The notes beneath the pieces are model-generated. The model did not search any database. It had not been told where the DNA came from and saw only the letters and a list, made by a program, of their open reading frames with translations. Both the position numbers and the translations under genes were made by a program. Positions 11,601-22,427 of a DNA stretch of 64,000 nt are shown here, piece by piece. This stretch comes from Hydrangea macrophylla (Eukaryota; Streptophyta; Magnoliopsida; Cornales; Hydrangeaceae), in contig CM066984.1 of assembly GCA_033977485.1 (NCBI GenBank), positions 43,221,100 through 43,285,099 of the forward strand, written 5' to 3'. How positions within the stretch are numbered: position 1 is the stretch's first letter; each line of letters begins with the position of its first letter.

Positions 11601-13091
11601 GTATTTCTAATCCTAGAATAGAAAGCATTGGAATTTTTAGCTGAATTCGATCTTCAGCCAGTGGAACCATTGGAAGGACAACACCTTGGATGTCTTATGG
11701 TACAATCAACTTTGATCAGCCGTATCATAAAGGGCAATAGACAACTGGAGATTTAAAGCTATGGTTCGACAAGATGTTAGCTAAGGAACCAGAAGTCTGG
11801 AGTATTAGTACAGATGGAGCCTTGTAATGTAATGGTAGACTCTGTGTACCTGACGAAGAAAATCTCTACAAAGAAATATTGGATGAAGCACATAAGTCAC
11901 GAATGACGATTCATCCTTGAGGTAAGAAGATGTATAAGGACTTGAAGAGGAATTTCTGGTGGGAAGGAATGAAGCGAGAAGTAGCTGAGTACGTATCTCA
12001 GTGCCTTACTTATAAACAAGTAAAGGTAGAACATTAGAAACCACCTGGATTACTGCACCATTACCGAATCCCCAATGGAAGTGGGAACACATCACCATGG
12101 ATTTTATGGTTAGATTATCGAAGTCACAACAGAACCACGATGCTATTTGGATAATCGTGGATCGACTTACAAAGACGGCACATTTTATTGCCTATAGTAT
12201 GACGTATCCAGTGGAACGCTTGAGTCGGATGTGTCTACAACACGTTATATGGTTACCCAGTGTACCGGTTTCAATTATGTCAGATCAAGATTTGCGCTTT
12301 ACCATAGAATTTTGGAAGAGTCTTCAGACAACAATGGGAACAACACTAAACTTGAGTTTAGCCTTTCATTTACAAACTGATGGGCAGACTAAACGAGTTA
12401 ATCAAGTGATGGAAGACATGCTACACGCTTTTTTTTATCAATTTTGAGAGTTCTTGGGAGACGCACCTACTATTGATCAAGTTCTCCTACAATAACAATT
12501 ACTATATGAGTGTAGGAATGGCGCCATTTGAAGCTAAATACAGAAGACCTTGCCGATTGCCGCTATGGTGGGCCAAAGTCAGAGATACTCAACTTTTTGG
12601 GCCAGTGATAGTACGAGAAACAAGCGAAAAGATTTAGATTGTATGTGAGAAGATGAAGACAGCTCAGACCAGACAAAAGATTTATGCTGATATGTGATGC
12701 AAAGACTTGCAATTTGCTATTAAAGATCACCTGCTACTCAAAGTTTCACCTATTCGAGGCATCGTCAAATTTGGTCAGAAGAGAGGCAAGCTATCACCGT
12801 GATTTATCGGACCATTCGAGATTCTAGAATGTGTTGGAAAGGTTGCTTATTAACTCGCATTGCCGCCGAGGATGTCAAGAGTCCACAATGTATTCCACAT
12901 CAGTATGTTGAGGAAGTATGCTTATAACCCTGCGCACGAGATCAACTTTGAAGATATTGAAGTCAACGACAACATTACGTTCAATGAAAGACCAATTCAC
13001 ATTTTAGAGCGTGGAATCAAGAAGCTCAAGAATGAGAAGCTTTGTAGGAGCTAGTGTTAGAGATGCGAGAGAAGTTTTTATTTTTTTTTAG
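8617..13091 (+). pseudogene. Tekay A gag-pol polyprotein pseudogene
   Basis: The decayed copy starts Met-Val-Gly-Pro, like the intact D polyprotein. In order I see the gag capsid region, two CCHC zinc knuckles (near 9563 and 9640), aspartic protease (Asp-Thr-Gly changed to Asp-Thr-Arg near 9855), and reverse transcriptase (10305-10930). RNase H (about 11230-11480), HHCC and core integrase (about 11870-12450) and the chromodomain-like C-terminus (12860-13060) follow. In the RT active site the Phe-Ile-Asp-Asp motif reads Phe-Ile-Asn-Asp. There are many in-frame stops, mostly explained by CAA/CAG/CGA to TAA/TAG/TGA or TGG to TAG changes, as expected from decay of methylated cytosine. It cannot be active. 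Confidence 0.9.
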
Positions 13092-13144
13092 ACCTTGTAT
13101 GATTTCAATTTCAAGGATGAAATCTTTAAATGAGTGGTCGATGA

Positions 13145-15311
13145 TGTAATACCCTGTATTTTCAATAATTATTTTATGCAGAGAGATTCCATATACTTCC
13201 CTTGACCAAACTTGAAATTTCACTTTTGATCGATCAACCTCTTTTAAGCGATTGAGAATTTCTAAATTCAAGCAATCGAACCTGTTCAAGCAATCGAAAC
13301 CCTACTGACCTTTATTTATAATGTGGTCCCCACTTCAATCGATCAAATCTATTCAATCTGCTCTCAAGCAATTGAAGTAGCTTCAATCGATTGAACTTGT
13401 AATCATCAGGATTCTAGGTTTCACACAAAGATAGCCACCTGCACCCCTCTCCCTCTATAAATACCTTATGTTCGTGTGTGTTGATGTGTTTGGAAAACCT
13501 AAGAGAGTAGAGAGAGTGTGTGCTTGTGTTTATATATATTATATACATATCTATATATATACACATATATATAGTCAGGGAGAGAAAGAGACAGATGAGA
13601 AGAGAAGAAGAGGAAAAAGAAGGAAAAGGAGACAGATAGAGAGAGACAGAGATTGAGGAGGGAGAGAAGAAGCCACCTTTAAAGCTCGAAGTTGCAAGCT
13701 TGCCAAACATGCCCTTACGACGTTTAGTGAGTTCTAAACTCACTCAGTAGCTTAGTTATAATATTTTATATGTTTTGGACGTTTAAAAATTACCCAAACA
13801 TGCCCTAACAGATTTTGAATGTTCACTGCCAGATTTTGGAGAAGACGAAGTTCGAGTGATCGAACTAAGTTCAGTCGATCGAACACACTGCATCTCAATC
13901 GATCAAACTGATTTCAATTGATCGAGGACACCTTCACTTTAATTGATCGAATGACACTTTCTTCAATCAATCGAAATGACTTCAATCGATCAACCCTTAA
14001 CAGAAATTCGATGTTTCCTTTAAGTTTATAATTCATAATGCCTAGCTATTTTAGATTATTGTTCCATGTTCTATTATGCGCTATTATGGGTTTTGGGGTA
14101 ATGGGATATGATAATGAGATTGAGATAATTATGGTGAGTAACGTAGTCGGGTTTGGAACATTGATATTAATACGACATGATAACGAGATACGATATAACA
14201 GTGAGTAGCATGGGATAGTCTGGTGATTGAGTCAGTGGGTTATTAGTTACTTTCAAGGTTGTGTTTAGTCAAGATGATGATTCACTTAGGTTGAATCCGA
14301 TAAATGTGTAACAAGGATTTAACCAGGATCTTGAGAGCTATGGATGCATTGTACTCGCAAGTGTTCTTAAAAGCGGTGAATAGTAAGAGTTCTTAAAAGT
14401 GGTGAACAAGAGTAGTAGTGGCACACCCATAGTTATAATTGCCAGAGCTATATATGTACGATACTCGCAAGCTTTCTTAAAAGTGGTAAATAGTAAGAGT
14501 TCTTAAAAGTAGTGAACAAGAGTATGGGTACGTCCATAGACTAGTCATTTTATGAGATCGATGTATAGTGCTTGCAAGAGTTCATAAAAATGGTGAATAG
14601 TAAGAGTTCTTAAAAGCGGTGAACAAGAGCACTAGTATGTTGTGATGATATAATCAGATTGGTATAGTCAGTTGGGATTGGTACAATTAGTCTTAGAGTT
14701 GGGAGACGATGAGAATCGATTAGTGATGTGTTTGAATAAAAGAGGAAAAGATATTATTAATATCAATGCTTTACATCGTTCATGACTAGTAATTACTTTA
14801 TTTCTATGAGACTGTGTTAGTTAGTTCTCACTCAGCTTTCAGTAAGTTAATGGCCTTTATTGCCTAGACATTCCCCGTCTAGACTACCCTGTTCTTAACA
14901 ATGCAGGTAATGGAACCTACAGTGATGGCTACTACCCAAAGTTGGATTAAGCAGAGGGTGGCCCCACTGATGCCGGTTATGCCGAATAGGAGTATTAAGT
15001 TGACGATTACCCTTACGCCAGCTAGAAATGAAGAATTATATCTAGTTTACTTTTCTATTAATTCTGTCAAGCTTTTGTAATGGGTACTTGGGCATATGTT
15101 GTCTCTAGACCTGTTGTGATCATGAGGACCACTCTGATGTTTGTAATAGATAGAACTGTTTTTATTTTTAGTTGATTATGTTACTGTTCCTGTTTATCTT
15201 ATGGACTAGTACCATGTGGTGTGGATAATTGGTGACTATCACTTGTCATTCCCTATGGACCCAAAAAGGAAATTTGTTTTTCTCTATTTTTTGCTGCTCC
15301 GGGGAGTGACA
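13145..15311 (+). repeat. Tekay A 3' LTR
   Basis: The 2167-bp LTR runs from TGTAATACCC to GAGTGACA and is collinear with the 5' LTR but clearly diverged, so the insertion is old. A purine-rich stretch (GAGTGGTCGATGA) lies directly before it. The peptide frame at 14864-15025 keeps its conserved end but has several in-frame stops. Confidence 0.9.
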
Positions 15312-15414
15312 CAATGAAATATAAGCAATGATATTCATAAACATATACTAAAACTGGTGTCCATAATAGTTCAAAGCTAATTGGTTTGAGGGCACACCCC
15401 ATCAAACTCTAACA
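15312..15414 (-). repeat. Copia F 3' LTR, proximal piece
   Basis: This is the start of the F 3' LTR on the minus strand, beginning TGTTAGAGTTTG at 15414. The purine-rich GCAAATGGGAGTA lies just upstream of it (15415 onward). The piece breaks at the Tekay A insertion. Confidence 0.75.
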
Positions 15415-15429
15415 TACTCCCATTTGCAC

Positions 15430-17245
15430 TCACAACCAATCAGGATCACATCTAATACCAAGACTGTCCATGTGATGATCAAAAACCTTAATAGACAAGG
15501 CTTTTGTAAATGGATCCACAAGATTATCCACTATTGCAATCTTGGTCACCAATACGTCACCTCTCTGCACTATCTCCCTAATTAGATTATACTTCCTCTC
15601 GACATGCTTTCTTCTTCCATGGTTACGTGGTTCCTTTGACTATGCCATAGCTCCACTATTGTCACAATAAAGTGTAAGAGGAGACTATGCTACAGGGACC
15701 ACTCCAAGCTCCATAAGGAACTTCTTGAGCCAAATAGCTTCCTTGGTTGCTTCACAAGCTGCAACGTATTCTGCCTCTATAGTAGCATATGTAACACATT
15801 TTTGCTTAATGCTTCTCCAACTAATGGCACCACCTCCAAGAGTAAACATATATCCGGATGTTGACCTTCTTGAATCCTTATCCAATATGAAGTCAGAATT
15901 AGTGTAGCCTACTGGAACTAACTCCTCTCTAGCATAAACTAGCATATAATCTCAAGTCCTTCTCAAGTACTTGAGAATATACTTCACAGTTGTCTAGTGA
16001 TCTAGACCAGGATTAGACTGATATCTGCTAACCATGCCTATGGAAAAATAGATATCTGGTCTTCTACAAAACATCACATACATGACGCTTCCCACAGCCG
16101 AAGCATAGGGCACTCCTACCATGCAATCTCTCTCACTCTGTGTCTTAGGGCACTGATCGTGTGAGAGTGTTAGACCATGCCTGAAAGGGAGAAAGCCTTT
16201 CTTGGAATTCTCCATAGAGAACCTGGAAAGTACTTTATCAATATAGGAAGCTTGGGATAATCCTATTATCTTATTCTATTGATTGCATAAGAGCTTTATC
16301 CCTAGTACATAGCTTACCTCACCAAAATCTTTCATGTCAAAGGTACTAGCTAGCCAAACCTTAACCGTTGATAATATTCCTATGTCACTCCCAATGAGAA
16401 GGATATCATCAACATAAAGAACTAAAAATGCCAGCTCGTTCTCCTTATGTTCTTGTAAACACAAGGCTCATCTATATTTTGGACAAATCCAAAAGATTTG
16501 ATCGCTTGATCAAATCTGATATTCCAACTCCTAGATGCTTGCTTAAGCCCATAAATGGACTTTTATAATTTGCATACCATGTTCTCCTGACCGCTTGCTA
16601 TAAAACCGACTGGTTGCTTCATAAAGATTTCCTCCTCAATATTTCCATTCGGATTACTGTCTTGACATCTAATAATCGAGACATGATGTAATGGATAAGA
16701 GTATCCGATGGATTTAAGCATGGCTACTGGCAAAAAGGTCTCATCATAGTCTACACCTTCTCGTTGAGTATAGCCCTTTGCCACTAGACTGGCCTTAAAG
16801 GCCTCTACCTTCCCATCTAGTCCTCTCTTCCATTTTGTAGACCCACTTATAGCTAATGAGTTTAATATTGGCATGAGAATCTATAAGCTCCCAGACCTGA
16901 TTGGAATACATAGATTCCATTTCACCTTTCATTGCAAGTTTCCATTAGTCCGAATCTACATCGGTCATGACCTCCTTATAGGTGGACGGATCATATTCAG
17001 ACTCATCAGGAACAGCTTCAAAAGCTTCTCCTAAGAACATGAATTTATCAGGTTCCTGACAATCCTCCCACTACAATGAGGTTCTGGTGCAGGAATAGAA
17101 GGTGATGCAGTTATTTCTAGTTCTACATTCTCATTGACTGTTTGGGGAATAAAGGGTTGCTCTTTTACCACTTCTAGAACTATCCTTCCTTTGGGTTTGT
17201 AGTTCATGATATAATCATCTTCTAAGAAAACAACATGTGTACTTA
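15430..17245 (-). pseudogene. Copia F pol pseudogene (reverse transcriptase and RNase H part)
   Basis: Read on the minus strand this gives the copia RT segment (Leu-Val-Ala-Lys-Gly-Tyr-Thr-Gln-Arg, about 16780), the active-site Tyr-Val-Asp-Asp (about 16415) and the RNase H region with Thr-Ser-Gly-Tyr-Met-Phe-Thr-Leu-Gly (about 15850). The final stop is at 15430-15432. It closely resembles copia E. Frameshifts and stops break it into at least four frames, and the 'Gln-Met-Asp-Val-Lys' block of the RT is deleted. The integrase and gag end is missing, cut by Tekay C at 17246. Confidence 0.85.
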
Positions 17246-17576
17246 TGTAATACCTATAATTTTCCTCTACTTATAATATTATCAATTTTTTGAATTTCCA
17301 TATCTGGTCTATTATTATTTTATTTGTGTGACTGTATTAGTGTAAAGTAATTACTAATTAGACTGTAAGTACCGCACCAACTTGACCGTAATTAGACTTA
17401 ACCTAATACCGTACTCGGACCTGGATATTAGAAATAATACCTGGTTGCACGTAAATTGAGATCGACATGTATAACGAGGACTTATGCACATAAATTGAGG
17501 AAGTGGCACAAAACCCAAGGTGGACCCCACATGGCTAGCCACTTGTGGCACATGTACACCCCCTAGACACTTGTCA

Positions 17577-17640
17577 CAACTACACATGCCACTTGTCCAT
17601 CCATTGGACACTTGTCCACTTATTGGACACATGTCCTTGC
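17577..17640 (+). repeat. GGACA(N2)TGTCC inverted-motif cluster, LTR C
   Basis: At least three close copies of TGTCC/GGACA arms with a 2-base spacer (for example TGGACACTTGTCCA) lie about 50-110 bp upstream of the TATA box. Part of the array is deleted in the right LTR (about 56760-56805). Confidence 0.6.
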
Positions 17641-17688
17641 ATGTACACATGCAAACAAGCATGAGGACACCTAGCCTCTACCACCCTC

Positions 17689-17696
17689 TATATAAA
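17689..17696 (+). promoter_or_regulatory. TATA box, Tekay C 5' LTR
   Basis: TATATAAA after a CCACCCTC stretch; preserved at 56855-56862 in the 3' LTR. Confidence 0.65.
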
Positions 17697-19314
17697 CCTA
17701 CTTACAAACATGTTTTACACTCTTGGAGAGTTATAATCTGCACATAAGTTAGAATGAGCTGAGAATTATAATCCCATGGAGAGATAAAAGGGAAACAAGA
17801 AGAAACCAAGCATTCCTTTTCTCTTTCCCTTATACAAACCTCATTTCCAAATACATATACACACCCATACACTTACATACACTACCATGGGAACTTAGGA
17901 GCTATTATTAGAAGTTTTATAAGAGAACCAAGAATTCCAGAGGTGAAGGAATTAGAAGAGGAGGAGGAAGAAGAAGCTTTACACCATTGAAGTTAAATTC
18001 AAGCTTCCTAAGCTCAAATCCAAGGCCCAATCTTAAATCAAAGCTTTGGTGAGTTTACTAACTAACTTTAGAACATATATAGTATGTATTAATGTTTAGT
18101 AAGAGTTTGATGTTGTATCTTGGGATTTCTTTGCAACATACAAGTCAAATCATCAAATCTGGGATGCAAAAACTTCCAGCAGAATGTAGTTTAGAAAAAT
18201 GAACATTTTGAGCAGTTTAAAAATGGGAATGAGGCTAGGTTTTTTGTGATGAAATCTAACTCAGTTATCTACAAATAACTCTTCTATAACTGATTCTAGA
18301 AATCAATCCTTCATAGGTGAAATATACGTACACCGCAGTACTATAAATCTGAGAAGCAAAAACATCTGGCAGAATGTAGTTTAGTAAAATGAATGTTTTG
18401 AGAAGCTCAAAAATGGGAATGAGGCTAGGTTTTTTGTGGAGAAAGCTAACTCATTTATCTACAAATAACTCTTCTATAGCTCAATCTAGAAATGAATTCT
18501 TCATAGGTGAAATGCATGTACACCGCAGTGCTATAAATCTGGAACAGAGCAGTTCAAAAATATAGAAATGTCTTAGAAAATAAATGTTTTGAATAGCTCA
18601 AAAATCTATTTGAGGCTATAATTTTTTTTACATAAAGATAATCAAATACCTATAATGTTCTAGTTTTGAGTTTGATCTATAAAGTAATTCATCATGCCCA
18701 AATAGATCATATAAATTTAGTCAACACAGTTAAATATATCCTGGCAGATTGTAATGCTTTTTGTATGAGGTAATGTTTATGCATTGTGTTGATTAATGAT
18801 GCTAGTTTTCTAGTACCTGTGTTGCTATGAATATTTGTGCCATGGTAAGTGCTATCGCATAGATGAACATGTTAAGAGTTTTATCTATATAATTGTTGGT
18901 ATCAAATCCATGTTTATAAATCCATGAGCTATATGCTATGTTGCTGTTGTTATGGGTATAGTGTGATGACCATTGAGAATCCATACTCAAGTTATAAGTA
19001 TGTTGTATGGCACTATTATTGCGTTAATAGTGATTGGGAAAGTTTCCATCGTGAGTTTATTAAGGGGTAAAATGAAATGTCTAACATATAGCGAAATCTT
19101 GACGGTTATAATTGGAAGTTATTAATGAACTAAACTAAAAAATGTATGAACGCGTAAGATAATGGAAAACCCTTTAATAATGAATTTTATGTGAATAGAG
19201 GACGTTAATCTTTGTTTCTCGTCATTTGACTCTCCATCAAAGTTGATTTGTAGACCTCGGTGTCATGTTCGGGTATTTCTTACAGAGTCAGCCTTTCGAT
19301 GATCTTGTGGGGTC

Positions 19315-20145
19315 AATTGGGGAATTATGATTCTTATCATTGATCTGTGAATCGTCATAACGTGTTCGGTTGTGCAGTTGACCTTAGGATCTTTAGTGAC
19401 ATGTGCAATCAAGCAATTTATTGTCAAAAGTTGTTCTATTCTTGATCTCTGGATTATCATAACGTGTTCGGTCGTGCAGTTGACCTGAGGATCGTTAGTG
19501 ATGTGTGCTATCAAGCGATTTATTATCAAGAGTTGTTCTATCCTTGATCTGTGGATCGTCAGAACGTGTTTGGTCGTACAACTGACCTAAGGATCGTTAG
19601 CGACGTGTGCTATCAAGCGATTTATTAACAAGAGTTGTTTTATCCTTGATCTGTAGATCGTCATAACGTGTTCAATCGTGCAATTGACCTGAGGATCATT
19701 AGTGACGTGTGCTATCAAGCAATTTATTGTCAAGAGTTGTTCTATCCTTGATCTATGGATCGTCATAACTGTTCAGTCATGAAGTTGACCTGAGGATTGT
19801 TAGTGACGTGTACTGTCAAGCAATTTATTGTCAAGAGTTGTTCTATCCTTGATCTGTGGATCGTCATAATGTGTTTGGTCAGTTGACCTGAGGATCGTTA
19901 GTGACATGTGCAATCAAGCAATTTATTGTCAAGAGTTGTTCTATCCTTGATCTATGGATCATCATAACGTGTTTGGTCATGCAGTTGACCTGAGGATTGT
20001 TAGTGACGTGTGCTATCAAGCGATTTATTGTCAAGAGTTGTTCTATCCTTGATCTATGGATCGTCATAACGTGTTCAGTTGTGTAGTTGACCTGGGGATC
20101 GTTAGTGACATGTGCAATCAAGCGATTTCCTTGTCGAATATTGTT
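19315..20145 (+). repeat. ~102-bp tandem array inside LTR C (about 8 copies)
   Basis: The phrase 'TTGTTCTATCCTTGATCT' returns at roughly 19533, 19634, 19737, 19837, 19935 and 20038, giving units of 98-103 bases. Each unit holds GGATCGTCATAACGTG and GTTGACCTGAGGATCGTTAG. The right LTR carries a matching array at about 58487-59305, also with about 8 copies. The copies are diverged from one another. Confidence 0.85.
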
Positions 20146-20454
20146 CTTTTTTTTTTAAAACTGTGGATGCGTTATACCCAGAATATTGAATACTTTGGAG
20201 TTACATCTTCTTTTAGTCGATGTTGTTGGTCAATTTAGTTCTAGGTTAAGTTTCGTAGAGTTGAGACTCCTTTCGATTCTTCGTGTCAAGGTAGTTGGTG
20301 AAAGATTATTTGGTTAACGCAAAGATCCTAAAAGACATATTAAAAGTAGTTAACGGATTCTTGTTGTGTGTGGCTATATACATTCCCTTTGATTTAGTTT
20401 TCTTACTCGGCTTTCATAAGCTGACGACGTTCATGTTGCTGGACATTCCCATAT

Positions 20455-20553
20455 CCAGCTTATCCAGGTGACGAGTACACGGGTTATGATGCTACATAAG
20501 AGGAGGACGTGGAGGAAGAATACACCGAAGATGGCTATGGATATGCTAGTTAG
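20455..20553 (+). other. Conserved LTR peptide frame, type C (left copy)
   Basis: This 32-codon frame begins Pro-Ala-Tyr-Pro-Gly-Asp and ends Tyr-Gly-Tyr-Ala-Ser-TAG. It has one in-frame TAA in this LTR (CAA in the right LTR, 59613-59711, which is open). It is related to the B and D frames. In C the block just upstream (Leu-Asp-Ile-Pro) is shifted by one base relative to the peptide, so any coding exon must begin after it or be spliced. Confidence 0.4.
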
Positions 20554-20855
20554 AGAGGACACTAGTGGCCGTCTTTTGTAAATGTTTTTGGTTGTAATCT
20601 CTATCAGAAGACCTATCATATCTTTTGTAATAGTTTTGTGAGGCCCTAGAGCCATAAGACTCTGATGTATCCACCATGATGTACTTAGTTAGTTTGTACT
20701 GTTGCTTTTCATTGTATTATAATCATGTAAGCAGACATCGGTTTTATCCTTTAGGTTATGGACAAATCGGTAATGTAACCAGTCACGTGTCTACGAGCCT
20801 ATAAAAGAAATTTATTTTTCCTTATTTTTGGTACTTCGGGGCGTGACAGGGAATT

Positions 20856-20867
20856 TGGTATCAGAGC
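20856..20867 (+). promoter_or_regulatory. Primer binding site (initiator Met-tRNA type), Tekay C
   Basis: TGGTATCAGAGC starts 7 bases past the LTR end, as in the A and D elements. Confidence 0.9.
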
Positions 20868-20982
20868 TTTAGGTTAAGACGTGTACACCGATTGTCCTAC
20901 ACACTTAAGTTATAAACCGATAGACCTTTTTTCCATCCATGAAGATATGAACTTTATGATAGTTGTATGATTAGTATGGCAC

Positions 20983-21302
20983 TTGTTTACATCCCGAATG
21001 GATATGGAGAACGGGGTTGATAGGAAAAGTAACCCAGCAAAGGATGTTGACCCAACAAAGGATGCTGGTGAAGAGGGAACAATGGTAGTCATGGAGGATG
21101 GAGAGCCAAAGGTTGAGGATGACTTTGAGGATGACTCTAAGGATGCAAAGATAGAGCCTTGGATAAGGACGGAGATGAGATGGTTGATATGTTTGACCCA
21201 TACTTAGATTAGGTTCTACCTGAGGAGATTCCCACCCAGGATGATGTTTTACCATATAAGTCAATCATAAAGGACTTTTGGGATAGGATTCCCAGGATCT
21301 AG
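20983..21302 (+). pseudogene. Acidic ORF remnant upstream of gag, Tekay C
   Basis: The stretch encodes an Asp/Glu/Lys-rich segment (open at 20983-21207) that shifts frame and meets stops before a final TAG at about 21300. It lies where A and D have their acidic ORF and has similar composition, but no convincing residue-level match to the conserved ends of the A and D proteins. It may be a decayed and shortened version. The remaining non-coding sequence from 20868 to 21522 shows no other feature. Confidence 0.35.
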
Positions 21303-21522
21303 AGCCTTACTTGTATTAGGGCTAGTAGCCCATCTTTTGTGTATATAGTGTGTACCTAGGCATGTAACACGAACTAGTGGTAGCATGTACTCCTTTTTAT
21401 GTAAATATTTAAAGTTATTTAGGAAGATTTGTTTCCTCTACTTGATGAAATGTATACTTGATGAGATATGTACTCATTTAGAATTGTTAGCTATATCTAT
21501 ATCGTTTATATGTCTCGTAACC

Positions 21523-21910
21523 ATGGTTAGGACTGGAAGGTAACCAATAGATAATCACTTAGGTACATAAGCACATAAGTAGATGACAAGTCAGACATCC
21601 CAGCTCAGAAATGGACCAAGACGAAGACCTCCGACCCATTCCCAAGGAAACAAATGCCCATGGAATAGAGGTAAGAAACCAGGACCCACCTTTCCCCGGG
21701 ATAAGCATGCAGCACCTCCTGTACCACAAGTGTCAACCACAGCTATCGAGAACAACAATGACGGATGTTTCAAATGTGGGATCCCTGGGCACCTGGCACG
21801 AGCCTGCATCCCAACAGAAATGCAGGAGCTAAAGAAGCAAGTACAAGAGTTAGAAGATCTTGGACTCACCAGATCAAGCACGTCACCTTGGGGAGCCCTA
21901 GTACTGTTTG
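21523..21910 (+). pseudogene. Tekay C gag-RT remnant, first piece (zinc knuckle joined to RT by deletion)
   Basis: It begins Met-Val-Arg-Thr at 21523, recalling the Met-Val-Gly-Pro start of D, but soon meets stops. An open stretch from 21583 holds a CCHC zinc knuckle (Cys-Phe-Lys-Cys-Gly...His-Leu-Ala-Arg-Ala-Cys). This runs straight into [11 protein letters not shown], the N-terminal part of RT. Compared with D (knuckle at residues 315-328, RT segment from about 589), the capsid region, second knuckle, protease and connecting region are gone. The frame is then interrupted by Tekay D; the next part is at 41195. Confidence 0.8.
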
Positions 21911-22193
21911 TGTCACGCCCCGGAGCAGCATAAATAGAGAAAAATAAATTTCCTTTATGGGTCCATAAGGAATGACAGGTGAAAGTCACTAATAATCCAC
22001 ACCACGCAGTACTAGTCCAAAAGAAAAGCAACAGTAATCAACTGAAAATAGCACAAAGTGCTAACTATTACAAACTATCAGAGTATGGTCCACAGGATCA
22101 CAACAGGTCTGAAGACAACAATTGCCCAAGTACCCGTTAACAAAAGATTAACAGAACAACTGAAATTAAATCTAATTATAACATCTTCAGTCT

Positions 22194-22427
22194 TCAACTG
22201 GCATAAGGATAATCCTTCCTGGTGTAATCGTCATCGGTGGGGCCCTCCTCTGGATAATAATCATCAGTGTACTGGTCCTTACCTGCAGAATAAGGAGCCG
22301 GATATTCTGGACGGGGAATGTCCAGGCAATAAAAGGCCGTCAGCTTACTGAGAGCTGAGTGAGCATAAACTAACGAGGTACCAATTATCTGAAGTAAACA
22401 CAAGCTTATGAAAACACGAGTTAACAT
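22194..22427 (-). CDS. LTR-internal ORF (77 codons), type D peptide
   Basis: An ATG-initiated frame within the 3' LTR. The first ~37 residues are hydrophobic (Leu/Ile/Val-rich) and are followed by Leu-Asp-Ile-Pro-Arg-Pro and a Tyr/Asp/Glu-rich tail ending Asp-Tyr-Pro-Tyr-Ala-Ser-stop. Only the tail is shared with the A, B and C LTRs. The hydrophobic N-terminus is broken by a stop in the otherwise nearly identical 5' LTR (near 39435), so the N-terminal part is probably not the functional unit. I recognise no family. A CAGGTAAGG sequence in the tail could be a splice donor. Coding status is uncertain. Confidence 0.35.
   Translation of the reverse strand: MLTRVFISLCLLQIIGTSLVYAHSALSKLTAFYCLDIPRPEYPAPYSAGKDQYTDDYYPEEGPTDDDYTRKDYPYAS

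Larger units (their letters stand above)
4791..15311 (+). mobile_element. Tekay A: complete but decayed Ty3/gypsy chromovirus
   Basis: This is a full-length element of 10.5 kb with LTRs at 4791-7016 and 13145-15311. It has an initiator-Met PBS at 7024-7035, an extra acidic ORF (7170-8224), a gag-pol pseudogene (8617-13091) and a PPT-like stretch ending at 13144. Order and similarity match Tekay D throughout. Many stops and several frameshifts show it is dead. It is inserted in the copia F 3' LTR. The expected 5-bp target duplication is not preserved (cataa versus caatg). Confidence 0.9.
2251..17245 (-). mobile_element. Copia F: Ty1/copia element, 3' half only, interrupted by X and A and cut by C
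   Basis: On the minus strand this is the 3' half of a copia element. It contains RT and RNase H remnants (15430-17245), a polypurine tract just right of 15414, and a 3' LTR running leftward to 2251. The LTR start resembles that of copia E: both have GTGCCCTCAAACC about 10-20 bases in. Shared internal blocks include the reverse complement of the E segment around 'CAATCAGTGAGGTCT'. The LTR is split by X (3432-4629) and Tekay A (4791-15311). Integrase, gag and the 5' LTR are absent; the element stops where Tekay C begins at 17246. Its left end is inserted in LTR B at 2250/2251. Confidence 0.75.
17246..20848 (+). repeat. Tekay C 5' LTR
   Basis: The 3603-bp LTR begins TGTAATACCT and ends GGCGTGACA. 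It contains an inverted-motif cluster at 17577-17640, a TATA box at 17689-17696, and two to three diverged copies of a ~180-bp block near 18130-18560 ('GGAATGAGGCTAGGTTTTTTGTGG'-like). A ~102-bp tandem array follows at about 19315-20145, with the peptide frame at 20455-20553. No gene is seen; open frames in the array are by-products of the repeats. Confidence 0.9.

Noticed and set aside
19263..20121. Minus-strand frames with repeated 'Ile-Ala-His-Val-Thr-Asn-Asp-Pro' (also 58694-59244)
   Set aside because: They arise from the ~102-bp repeat, whose unit length is not constant in frame. The frames are broken and have no known relatives.
19315..20145. Regular repeats that look like a CRISPR array
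   Set aside because: Units are ~102 bp and similar along their whole length, with no unique spacers, and they lie inside an LTR in plant DNA. It is a tandem minisatellite.
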